From Hydra vulgaris (taxonomy: Eukaryota; Cnidaria; Hydrozoa; Anthoathecata; Hydridae): a stretch of 64,000 nt of DNA. This document shows positions 12,580-22,743 of the stretch, in pieces (within the stretch, counting starts at the first letter, position 1; each line of letters opens with the position of its first letter). The stretch is taken from the NCBI RefSeq assembly GCF_038396675.1, contig NC_088931.1:38311001-38375000 (forward strand), read 5' to 3'. The notes under the pieces were generated by a model. The model saw only the letters and a program-made list of their open reading frames with translations, was not told the origin of the DNA and did not search any database. The position numbers and the translations under genes were made by a program.

Positions 12580-13330
12580 ACACACAGAAATGGGTCGAAA
12601 AGCAGCGAGCAAAGTGGCATAGGTATGAAGGATGGCTCTGTTATCAGTAACAGAGAAATAGCAAGAGGATTAAAAATTCTTTTTTTTTCCATTATTTTTT
12701 ATTAATACAGTTCAAAACATTTTACTTGGGGAAAATGTTGGTGTTTTTGAAGCTGTTAGTAAAGCAATGCTGGTGGCCAGAGATCAGTTCACAAAATTAT
12801 GTTAGTGGTGGAGATCAACTCACAAGTTGGTGTAAGGAAAGAATTGGGTGGTCTTTGGAAAAGTGAAAGCAAGTAGTTTTCAGTGATAAAAGTAATTTTG
12901 AAGTAATAATTTGAAATTTTTTGGTAAAAGATTTAAATCTAAAAAATATAGTAATTGCTTTGTTGCATCAAAGATGGCAGTGTAGTAGCTGTGTGTAATA
13001 TTTATACAGGTTGGATTAACCAATACACCTATATAGAGACATTAGAGAACGGCATAGTTCTATCAGTAGACATTATGATTGATTGAAATAAATGGTCACA
13101 ATTTTAATAGGATATGGCACTGCTCACAAAGCTCATACAATCGAAGCATAGATAAAAAAAAAAGGTTTATTGCTCTGACCAGCTCAAGGTCACATCAAGA
13201 TTATTCAAGGTCCAAATAAGATCCATAAATAGCCAGAATCAAGAACTAGGTACCATTTAGAAAAGAGTTCCAACCAAAAATTGCAACAATCTTGTTAGTC
13301 TATACAAAAAAAAAAGATGTGTATCTTGCA
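12580..13330 (+). pseudogene. Tc1-like transposase relic
   Basis: Short blocks in changing frames follow the Tc1 order. MGRKAAS at 12591 begins the helix-turn-helix part. About 12878 reads VVFSDKSNFEV (Tc1 WSDESxF, first catalytic Asp). About 13030-13075 reads IETLENGIVLSVDIMI-like sequence. About 13105-13180 reads GYGTAHKAHTIEA (Tc1 QQDNxPxHKA region, where the Asp-rich core is lost) followed by LTSSRSHQD (WPxxSPDLNPIE degraded). No frame is long and no terminal repeats were found. It lies upstream of the first visible methyltransferase exon. Confidence 0.55.
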
Positions 13331-13478
13331 AAAAAGCAAGTAAAAGATTTATTGAATAGTAATTAAGACATTTATTTTATCGTGCCAATTTTGATATATT
13401 TTTTAGCGATAATTTTTGTTAATTATCTTTGTTTTAATAATGCTTTTATATACGTGTGTATGATACTTATATGTGTGT

Positions 13479-13546
13479 ATGTATATATATATATATATAT
13501 GTGTATATATATATATATATATGTGTATATATATATATATGTGTGT

Positions 13547-13616
<70 letters not shown>
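13479..13616. repeat. (AT)n/(GTAT)n microsatellite
   Basis: GTGTATATAT blocks then pure AT, ending 74 bp before the first visible methyltransferase exon. Confidence 0.95.
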
Positions 13617-13619
<3 letters not shown>

Positions 13620-13690
13620 CACTCTGCAATTTTGAAGCTACATTTAAAATGATTGTTAAATGCATTTTCTAATTTAAGATATTATTACAG

Positions 13691-16600
13691 GTGGTTTTAT
13701 GGTCATGGTACAATTATGCATTGATGAAAACAATTACAGTCTTGGTAAAACCACTGTTAAAAACTCGATGTTTGGTGTAATGGATAGTATTTCAAGAGAA
13801 ATGATTCAACTTGGCATCATTAGCGAGGTTTGTTTAAACATTTTTTTGCTCCTTTGTTGAACAAAGATTGTTTGAGTAATATATTTTTATATTATATCTA
13901 GGGTGTTCAAATTTGAATTAACTTTTTAATTTTTTGATAAAGCTCATAATTTTTGTGAAAAAAGCAGATAACTTTAATGAATATTAAAGTAGCCATGCAG
14001 CAGTTAATAATGGAAAAGAATGTCAGATAAGTGATCAACTCTTGCAGTTCTACAGGCCTCCAATCTTTTTGCAATATTTTTCAGCACATATTGACCTGTG
14101 GTTTAATTTAAGTAATTTGCTTGTTGATTATGTGTTTTTTTAGATGTTTATATGTACATTTATATACATAGTACATATTGTGTAATATGTATATAGTTGT
14201 ATATATGCATATATTACATGAATACATATTATTATATATATATTATATACATATATACATATATATACTATGTATATATTATATACATAGCTACAGATGG
14301 TTTGAGGATTATTAGTGCAAGCTTTGTTCTTTAAAAAATCCCATTAAAAGAAATCACATGACCTTAGTGGCTAATTTACAGTTCCTCTTTGAAAAATTAT
14401 TTGATCTCCAAATTTCTTTTACAAAAGATTGATTGTTTCTAATTCTGTATGAAATATTACACTGTTCTGTTGAAATACATATTCTCTGCATCAATATGCT
14501 CTAATTTGTCATACAAAAAGTTAATAATCATTGTTAATAACGAACACTGTTCACAGTAACAGTGTGTCCAGTTTCATTTTCAAAGAAATTTGAACCAATT
14601 AATCTACCAGACCAAAAACCACACACCGAACAGCTACTTTTTCTAGATGCAGCTGTCTTTCCAATATTATTCATAGATTTTCTGCACACCAGATTTAGCA
14701 ATTCTGTTTGTTTACATATCCACAAATTTCAAAGTGTACTTTATCACTATAGATCACTTTGGTTAAAAAAATCATTATTTTCTTCTTTTGCTGCAAGAGA
14801 CAAATTAACAAATGTACAACCTAATCTGTGATCAGATGGCAATAGTTGTTGTATTTTGTACAAACTGCAATGTAAAAGATTTTAGGTATTAATTTGCCCA
14901 CATATAGAATAAATATATTCTTAATAGATTCTTGTGCAAAATATTGAATAAAGTGTTTTGTTTTATGCATAGTTTCTGTGAACATTGACAAATTGATGTT
15001 TGGAACTTTACTAATGCTTTCACTGACAGCAACATTGTTTTCTTGGGAATGACCACTATGACTGTAAATTTTATTTTTTTAATCTTGAAGTAGACCAGTT
15101 TTCTCAAATTTATTTGCAATATTTTAAATGATGGAGTTTGTTAAACAATTTTTTTTCCATATTTCGTACAAAATTTTTCTCCAACTTCTGTATAATTTTC
15201 ACCAGATTTAAAATAATTTTTGACAATGATAAACTATCATTCAATCATATACTTCAACAAGCTTACTAACCACAATGTTTATACTTGACAGCTGTCAATA
15301 AATGGAAGCCATTTTAGTACAAAAACTACAGCTGTTACAAATTAAAGTTATTTCAGATTCAAACACCCTGTAGAGTATAATATTGCTGTTTAGTATAACT
15401 AAAATATTTTATAGGAGGAATACCACAACATCACATTCATAAACTATTACCGAACTATTGAAGAATTCAGAGCTCCTTTTGATTTGCAAGACTCTGCAGT
15501 CTTCAAATCAGGTTTAAAGTTGATATCAATTAAAACTGTGTTAGTTAAATGTCCATTTCATAAAGAATGGATGGAAAAGCCAACTATTGATAGAAATGCA
15601 GAATCTGCTCGAAAACATGCAGAGAAGTTTATATTAACTCTACGAACTTGGAGCAACACAACCTTTTTATCAGGTAATTGAAATGCAATTTAATGTAAAT
15701 AAAGGTGGCAAGGTCTCTAGTGTAGGTATAGTAACATACAGCTGGGAGTATATAGGTTTCATATAATCAAATCCACACATCTTTATTTTCTGAGGTGTTT
15801 TTTTTTTTTTTTAGTTGAAAAAGAAAGTAAAATTAGGACTTAGAGAATTTCTTAAAATTTTTTTAAATTATTTTATTTTTTCTGTAAAATCACCTAAGCT
15901 CGGTCGCCATGTAACTTTAGTCATTTAAGAATAAATAACAAAAATGCATGCGTATTTCAAGTTTTTACAAACAATTTTTACAGCTATTTTACAAACAATT
16001 TATTCAAACTTTTTTTTCTACAATAGTATATGTTGTCATCTCGTTCTTACGAATTATAAAAAATTTTATTTGAAATTTGTTGAAATAATTTGTTTGCAAA
16101 ACACGATTTTTGAAATTATGCATACTATTGAAATCTAGAATAAGCAATGTATTGAATAAAATGATTAAATTTAATACTAGTATTATTAAGAGTTGTCAAG
16201 TTAATTATATTAAAAAAAAAAGTTTTTGATTATCAAATATTAAGTACGCTTTTTTTTTCAAAATCAGTGAAATTCTAAAATACTTTAACTTTAATCATTT
16301 TGATAAATTAAGTGCAATGTGTCACTAAACATCACTAAACAATAGACTGCTCACATATCTGATAATTTTGTGTGCGTGCATATTTAATAGTACGTCATGG
16401 TTCCTTATGCCCAGAATCGCATGAAAAAGAGTAAATTCACAGATATATTATGAAAGCATTTTTAAAAGAAACAGTTGTTTACATGAGATTTTTTTTCTTT
16501 TTTTTTATAATAAAAACATTGATTTTGCTTTATATAAGTTTATTTTAACCATTTTAAGTCTAAAATTTATACTGTTTATATGTTTGTGTTATTGAAATAT

Positions 16601-19600
16601 GAAATTATCAGAACTGTGAAGACATGTATTGGTAGGAATGTTGCAAAATGTTTAGTGTTGTTATTGGCTTCTAGTTGAAATTAGTCGACTTTTTAGCAGA
16701 AAATCGAATAGTCGATTTAATCGACTATAGATTTTCTGCTAATCAACTAAAAGTTGATTTAGTTGATTAATAATCTTAAAATCATTATATCTATTTATTC
16801 GATTTAACTTTTTCAATCCTTAATTATTGTTTGTTCAATTAATAACAGTTACATGTTATTAATTGTTTACTATCTTAAAGTTTTATCTAATTCATTGCAT
16901 GTTATCAACATTTATACCTTATTAAACTTTCGGTTATGTTTTTCATCAATATTTTTTTTATTTGTTTGTTTATTCTATGCTTGTGATTTTCTTAAATACT
17001 TTTATATAAGGCCGTTCCAAGCTAACTCAGGGCCCCTGGACAAAATTAAATTGCAAAACTCTAAAGTTTAAATTTCATTTATACAATCCCATTGCTTAAA
17101 TATGATTGCTTAGACTTTTTGATATTTAGCAAGTATTTACAACCCTAAATCATTGGGGCTTGAGAATAAACTACTCCATTTCTAAAGCGGCCCTGCTCTT
17201 ACATTATTTACTTTCATTAATATTTAAATGTTTAAAAATAAAAAGCGAACAAAAATTAATTTATTACTTTTATCACAACTTCAAAAAAAATTTATGACCA
17301 AAATTTATTTCGAGTAAATCAGCTTTAAGTCGACTTAGTTGATTTCAAAATTGTACTAGTCGATTTTAGTCGACTTTAAAAAATATATTAGTCAGTTTAG
17401 TCGACAGTCGAATGATTTAAAAGTCGTAACAACACTAGAAATGTTGATTGTGAAAAATGTGACTTGAGTGTATGTGAACCAATTACAAAAAATAAATCCT
17501 TATTGCACCACACTAATAATTATTGCACCACACTAATAATTATTGCACCACACTAATAATTAGCTTGCTAATGAAAATTTCAAATTTTAAACTTCAAATA
17601 AGCAAACTCTGAAAGTATTGATAAAAATTTAACATAAAATAGTGAAGTTTAACATAGTATTATCAAGAATCTAAATAAATTTGCTACAAATAATTATTGA
17701 TTTTTACTTTTAAAATTGTCGACTTAGTTGATTTCAAAATTGTATTAGTCGATTTTAATATATAAAAAATAAAAAGATAAAAATAATAAAAAGACAAAAA
17801 AAGTTTTTTTATCGTTAGTTTTAAAAAAAACTTTTTTTAAATTGAGTTAAATGATTTTGTTTCATTATTTTGTTATAAAAAAACATTAACTTATAATTTT
17901 TGATGATAAATTTGTGGTATTGCAATTTTTTATTGCGATGTGTTATTCCAATCTCAAATTTGTGATATTGTGAAGTGTTATTGGGATGTTAAATTTGTAT
18001 TATTGCAATGTGTTAATAGGAATGCATATAGTGACCGAACTTATAAGATGATGTTCAAAGTTCGGTCATATTAGTTCTCATTTGAAATAAAATAAATGTT
18101 AGTTTTTATTTTTATTATGTTATTTTTACAATATAAATTAACAATAGAATTGTGTGCATAATTAAGAAAAATTGAAGAAACATTTATGCCTGAGATATGA
18201 ATGTTTAAAGCTTAAGTAATTTATATAATAATGCTAAAAAATAAACCAAATCGCATTCTGAAATCAAAGAGAAAGTTTATTCGGTTTTTAGGTAGCATTT
18301 TGGGTTTTCAATTTTAGGTTTTTAGGTGCCAACCTTGGATTAAACGAAAAGGTTTGAGTTGGATTAGAACACATTTCTCTATCCATTATAATTCGTCAGC
18401 TGATAACCAAGAGGTTCTCGGCTGATGAATTATAATGAATAGAGAAATGTCCATTTCATTTTTAAAACTCGATTTTCTCGGAAATACAAAAAAAAGACAA
18501 GTATGTCCATTTTTTGTATTTCCGAGAAAATCGAGTTTTAAAATTTAATTTGTTAGGATTTACTGCAAGAATGCCCGACTAATTTTTTAAATATTTTTAA
18601 AAGTTTTATCATTCTTGAAACTAGATTTGTTAAACACATACTCCATTGATTGTTAAATATTTATTGATAATAATCAGAAAAAACACAAAATGTGGACATG
18701 CGGCCTCTTGGTTCTCGGCTGACGAATTGTTAAAGTAACGGGTGATGCGGAAGTTATCGGACAAATCCTAATTTCATTATTTGAGCATGATAATTAGTTT
18801 TTGTGTTTTTATGCGTAGGCATAAACGTTCTATAAAATATAAACTTTATTATTTAAAACACAATTATTTAAAATGAGGTTAAATGCAGCTGAACGAGAAT
18901 CTTTTCAAAAGCGGCTAAAAATGTTTTTTGTAAATAAACCTAGAATAAAATAAAAAAAATCGTAGATCATTTTGAAAAGGAAGGATTTGCTCGAAGTACA
19001 ATATATGATAACCAAAAAAGACTTGAAATTGTTCAATCGTTTTCTGATAGAAAGCACTCTGGTCGTCCGACATCCTGGACTAGAGAAAAGAAAGCCGAAT
19101 TAACGAGATTTGTCAACAATCGAAAAGGGGTCAGTCAGAGAAAAATAGGTATTAAATTCGGTGTAAATCAATCGACAATTGGTCGTCAGTTACAAAAAAT
19201 GAATATTAAATATAGAAAACGTGAAAAGACTCCAAAATACACTATAGAACAACAAATAAAGGCAAAGAAAAGAAGCAGGAAACTAGTTAACCAACTCTAT
19301 AACACAAAATCGCTTCTAGTCATCGATGACGAAAAATACTTTTGTTTTGCAGGGGACAACATGCCTGGAAATTCTGGATACTACACAAACAACAAAAAGA
19401 CATGCCCAGAAAGTGTTTGTTTTATAGGTAAAGAGAAATTTCCAAAAAAATTATTAATGTCGATAGCCATATCTGACCATGGTATGTCCGAGTTATTGTT
19501 TCGCACTTCCAAGATTGTACCGATCAATTCATCAATCTATATTAATGAATGTTTAGAAAAACGACTTCTTCCATTTATTCACAAGTATCATGGAGACTTT

Positions 19601-20527
19601 AACTATTTATTTTGGCCAGATTTAGCAAGTTCTCATTATTCTAAAGATTCTCTAAATTGGGTGGACCAATATGTCTGTTACGTTGATAAAGAATCCAATC
19701 CCCCAAATGTGCCTCAAGCACGGCCAATTGAAAATTTTTGGGGACATTTGGCACAGAAGGTTTACGAGGATGATTGGCAAGCTTCAACAGAGCAAGTTTT
19801 GATTGATCGCATTAAACTAAAACTACAAGAAATTGATTTAAACTTTTTACAGTCGCATATGAAAGGCGTCAGAGCTAAATTGAGATCAATTGCAGATGGT
19901 GGTGTTTTTTCATATAAAAAATAATATATTTTTATTAAAAGATAAATGCTTTATTTAAAAAAAATATAATAGTAGTTTGTTTTTTTTTATAAATAAGTTA
20001 TTGACGTTTTTATTTTGTCCGATAACTTCCGCATCACCCGTTATTATTATTTTAACAAGATGAATTTTCAATCATAAAAAATCTGAATTTAATAAAAAAT
20101 TGTGTTGTGTTACAAAAAAGTTTTTTAAAAAAAAAGAGGGTTTTTTTCCCAAATCTAATACTAGATAAATTTTATTTTTATTTTTTATTTAATTTTATTA
20201 TCTAAACTATTATTTTTTTATTTAAACAATTTGTTTTGTTTCACTTTTTTTTTTGAAATAAAACAAAGAATTTTCGCTTGGTTTATCAATTCATGTTTGA
20301 ATTACGCTTTTTGGTGGAGTTTTTTTTTAAATTTGTTAAATGCTTAATTTTTTTTTTTTTTTTTTTGTATTGTATGCGTTATAGCATTGTCGAAACATCG
20401 GTCAGAGGCGGAAAGACGAGATATAGTGGATAGGTTTTTCAACATTTATGTAAAACGTGTTTCCGATGATCCGGACAACCATGCAATGGATTACGTTCAC
20501 GCACATATTGTCATTGAAAAGATATAG
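13691..20527 (+). CDS. SABATH-like SAM-dependent carboxyl methyltransferase, C-terminal exons (join 13691-13827, 15415-15673, 20385-20527)
   Basis: Three exons with GT-AG borders and consistent phase (1, 0, 1) give about 179 residues ending in TAG. Exon 1 reads GGFMVMVQLCIDENN and then SREMIQLGIISE. Exon 2 reads EYHNITFINYYRTIEEFRAP, then LKLISIKTVLVKCPF and HAEKFILTLRTWSNTTFLS. Exon 3 reads HRSEAERRDIVDRFFNIYVK followed by NHAMDYVHAHIVIEK. This order (GG-hydrophobic strand, EGxIxEExxxxxxxPxYYRxxEEF, LRxWSexxF, MDYVHxxxxIEK) is that of Methyltransf_7 (SABATH) proteins, which methylate carboxyl groups of small acids using SAM, normally in the cytosol. The substrate cannot be told. The SAM-binding N-terminal exons are not seen and should lie upstream, possibly outside the window. 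No stop or frameshift is present, so the gene looks functional despite introns full of transposons. Confidence 0.85.
13899..15370 (-). mobile_element. Mariner/Tc-like transposon in the intron
   Basis: The termini are imperfect inverted repeats. AGGGTGTTCAAATTTGAATT at the left resembles AGGGTGTTTGAATCTGAAAT, the reverse complement of the right end. The length of about 1.47 kb fits an autonomous Tc1/mariner element. Target TA bases are blurred by mutation. Confidence 0.65.
14534..15350 (-). pseudogene. Mariner-like transposase pseudogene
   Basis: Minus-strand blocks occur in order. About 15110-15045 gives FEKTGLLQD and HSGHSQENNVAVSES (helix-turn-helix linker with a GRPRS-like segment). About 14850-14790 gives HLITD and VNLSLAAKEEN-like readings. 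About 14780-14735 gives FNQSDL/VIYSDKVHFEI (first catalytic Asp, SDExHFE). 14725-14534 is one frame with GYVNKQNCRIW-like residues, then FWSGRLIGSNFFENETGHTV and TVNSVRY. GIIGPYFFENExGxTVTVNGxRY is typical of mariner-type elements of arthropods and cnidarians. The C-terminal third with the last catalytic acid is missing or unreadable. It is inactive. Confidence 0.65.
16653..17437. mobile_element. Non-autonomous hAT element with TCGACT subterminal repeats
   Basis: TIR TAGTGTTGTTA at both ends (right end TAACAACACTA). The flanks AAAATGTT (16645-16652) and GAAATGTT (17438-17445) form an 8-bp duplication with one mismatch. Both ends carry clustered AGTCGACT/AGTTGATT variants in both orientations (16680-16770 and 17325-17425), arranged like hAT transposase binding sites. 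No ORF is present. A possible nested element at about 17008-17193 has GGCCG(T/C)T ends. Confidence 0.75.
16693..16742. repeat. Hairpin in hAT left end
   Basis: TTAGCAGAAAATC plus an AGTCGAT arm at 16693-16716 pairs with 16720-16742, one small indel, 3-base loop. Confidence 0.8.
17500..17559. repeat. Three exact copies of a 20-bp unit
   Basis: TTATTGCACCACACTAATAA repeated three times without mismatch, which suggests recent expansion. Confidence 0.95.
18371..18450. repeat. Inverted repeat, 30-bp arms
   Basis: 18371-18400 and 18421-18450 are reverse complements with 2 mismatches (core CTCTAT(C/T)CATTATAATTC). Part of the loop and arm (TTCTCGGCTGA(T/C)GAATT) recurs at about 18712-18728. Confidence 0.85.
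18463..18540. repeat. Perfect inverted repeat, 31-bp arms
   Basis: 18463-18493 and 18510-18540 are exact reverse complements (core ACTCGATTTTCTCGGAAATA). It lies 12 bp after the previous hairpin. Confidence 0.9.
18738..20041 (+). mobile_element. Tc1/mariner-superfamily element with perfect 28-bp TIRs
   Basis: The left end begins ACGGGTGATGCGGAAGTTAT and the right end is its exact reverse complement over 28 bp. TA flanks both ends (18736-18737 and 20042-20043). Length is 1304 bp, with one transposase reading on the + strand. Perfect TIRs imply recent insertion, in the last intron of the methyltransferase gene in the same direction as the gene. Confidence 0.95.
18873..19924 (+). pseudogene. 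Tc1/mariner transposase, nearly intact, one frameshift
   Basis: The ATG at 18873 opens MRLNAAERESFQKRLKMFFV and runs to a stop at an A-rich tract (about 18945-18960). After a +1 shift the frame is open to 19924. The N-terminal half has the helix-turn-helix features STIYDNQKRLEIV, HSGRPTSW and SQRKIGIKFGVNQSTIGRQL. The catalytic core has VIDDEKYF (first Asp), LFWPDLASSHYSKD (second Asp) and ARPIENFWGHLAQKV (Glu). There are 36 residues between second Asp and Glu, i.e. DD36E rather than the common DD34E. The core ORF from 19199 alone is 241 aa. A single-base break in a homopolymer is the only visible defect, so either this copy died recently or the base count is a sequencing error. Confidence 0.9.
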
Positions 20528-21250
20528 ATTTAAATAATCTATAGTGAAGTGGTTTAAAAACGTAGGTTTTTATTTGTTCGATTCTTATCGTTTACTTTTT
20601 CTGCTTTGGTTTAACAATATTTTATATACTAAAAATGATAAATTTTGTCGAGCCGTTTTCCACCTTTTTTTTTTTTTAAAGTTTATCATGAAGTTCAAAG
20701 GCAATTGAAACTTTCATTGGAACAAAATATTATTTATTTATCAACAAATATAACAATTAATTTTTTTATAAACCACATACAAAGAACTGTCGTACTCTTT
20801 ATTTATTTTTAAAAAAAGAAATATTTTATAACTAATATTAAAAATTCATATTAGTACATATGTAAATATATATTTGGAGATACAAAATAGTATGTTGATA
20901 AATTTTTTTTTAACGTGTTGCGTGCGCAGTACGCATTGCACTGATGTTCGGGCAAATATTAATACACATTGTCTGCATTGTCACAGAGTCTACATTACCA
21001 CATAAGTTAACGTGTAAGACCCCTCAAAAATCATAAAAAAAAGTATTTTGTGTAATTCTGACATGAAATTTATCGCTTAACTCGAATTTAAAAAAACCAT
21101 TTCTCAAAATAAGATTTAGTTTTTGAGATATTAATCAATTCCTTCGACTGGGTAAACTTGATCTGCCTAGCAACACGCATAGCAACAGCTTTTTAATCAG
21201 AATTGCAAGCTTTTTATTACTATTATTTAATAAACTTTTTTAACAAGGAG
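20528..21250. other. Methyltransferase 3' flank
   Basis: AT-rich, without a clear polyadenylation signal that I can single out. 20930-21030 contains GTTGCGTGCGCAGTACGCAT and a GCATTGTCACAGAGTCTACA segment that recurs in altered form at about 26680-26710, on either side of the Mutator-like element. Confidence 0.45.
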
Positions 21251-21924
21251 TAAATCGTGTAGAGTCAAAGCACTCAAAGTAAAAAATCCATAAAACTTCA
21301 TGAAAATAGATTTACTAAAAATTTGCCAATCGATTCTCTATCAGTTGCTCCTGTTGATAGTTATGAAAATGACCGTATTTCTTGTAACACTTCCTTAAAT
21401 TTATCTATATCCTCAAAAAAAAATTGAGACAACTCAGCTTAATATAGATAAAACTGTGCGTTATCGAATTGTTAACATTGAAATTTTGTCTAGTGTAATT
21501 AATCAACTATGTGGTAAAAAATGTTTACAATCTAAATTAAATCTTTCAGAGTGTTTTCCCAAAAAAAAAAGAATTCAGCTCGATATTAAATATTTGCTGC
21601 TCTAACTGCAATGAAAAAATTGAATTTTATACTTCAAAAGACATGTTCTGGGAAAAAGACTTTTGATGTAAATAGAATATTTTATTCAATTCGTGCATGT
21701 AGTCTGGGTTTTTCAAAATTTGGAAAAATTTACATTTTTAATGAACATTCCTAAACCTACGGCTTAAAATAATTAAATTTGATTGTGCAAAAATTGTCGC
21801 AAAAGAAACAATGATTGATGCTGTGAAAGAAATTTGTCAATCTTTTTCAAATGTTGTTGACACTGCAGTATCAGTTGATGGAAACTAGCAACGTCGTGGG
21901 TTTTTTTTTTTATTATTTACAATT

Positions 21925-22045
21925 TAGGTGCCCCAAGAAGATTTAACGGTCTTGTCACAGCACCGCGAAAGTGCATTTAACCTGGAAGTTCACGCCTCTT
22001 TCCTTACCGAGACGCGAAAATATGTCCGGTGCTAGTTTTTGAACC
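21925..22045 (-). repeat. tRNA-derived SINE, truncated copy
   Basis: On the minus strand it starts at the B-box side (GGTTCAAAAACTAGC) and ends CTTCTTGGGGCACCTAAA. It is clearly related over the 3' 100 bp to the longer SINE at 49839-50019 (shared AGGCGTGAACTT and CGCGGTGC). The A-box half is missing. It splits the Mutator-like coding sequence. Confidence 0.75.
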
Positions 22046-22216
22046 TATACATATCTTTTTTCATTAAATGGAGTTATTACAGCAATATCAATGGACACAG
22101 GTAAAATTCTTGAATGCGAGCCAATGAGTCGGTCAATTAAAGCATGTAAAATTAAAACTTAAAGAAAATAATCCTTGTGCATTTGAAGCTTCAAAGTCAT
22201 CACATGTAGGGGAGAT

Positions 22217-22452
22217 GGGGGCGCATTGATTGCCGTAGCAGTGTTTTGAAAATTGCGCAGAACCTGAAAGAGATGTAAAAACTTATTAACTACGAAACAC
22301 ATGTAGAACTATCTGGCTTTTGGAATATATAAATATTTTGATTTAAAAAAATGATAAACATGAATAATTTTAACTTTTAAACAACCCTCTCAAAAGATCA
22401 ATGTACCCAAAACTATGGGGTACTATGATCTCCGACTTGGGGCACATTGATC
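22217..22452. promoter_or_regulatory. Left subterminal GGGGYRCATTGATC array
   Basis: Sites at 22217-22230 (+, in the TIR), 22396-22409 (reverse), 22417-22430 (+, one change) and 22439-22452 (+). Probably transposase binding sites. That role is inferred from their symmetric placement at both ends. Confidence 0.7.
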
Positions 22453-22743
22453 TTATATGCGTAATATTATCTAAACGTTTAACACTTCTATAACTAAATC
22501 TTGCAAATAATTTAGTCAAAGGGTAATATTGTATAACATATAATACATCTAAATTTTTTAATTATTTTTTAAATATAGCAGTTGAACCCACTAGTCTAAT
22601 TTTTAATTAAAAAATGTATAAATCACAGCAGCTATAAGCTACCCGCTTTATATACGTTTAAAACTTTACAACAACTTGAAATTTATAAGAACTGAAGTAT
22701 AAAGACTGAAATAAGAATACAACTTTTAAGTTTACAAAACTTG

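Larger units (their letters stand above)
13828..15414 (+). other. Methyltransferase intron with mariner-like insertion
   Basis: Donor GAG|GTTTGT and acceptor TTTTATAG|GAG, phase 0, 1587 bp. Almost all of it is one mariner-like element. Confidence 0.8.
15674..20384 (+). other. Methyltransferase last intron
   Basis: Donor TCAG|GTAATT, acceptor GTTATAG|CATTG, phase 1, 4711 bp. It contains a hAT MITE, a 20-bp tandem repeat, two hairpins and a Tc1-like element. 15680-16650 and 17560-18360 show only AT-rich spacer, apart from an 11-bp inverted repeat TGACCGAACTT at 18032-18042/18058-18068. Confidence 0.8.

Noticed and set aside
12580..13330. N-terminal exons of the methyltransferase upstream of 13691
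   Set aside because: The only coding-like blocks here are Tc1 transposase. No SAM-binding motif or compatible phase-1 donor was found.
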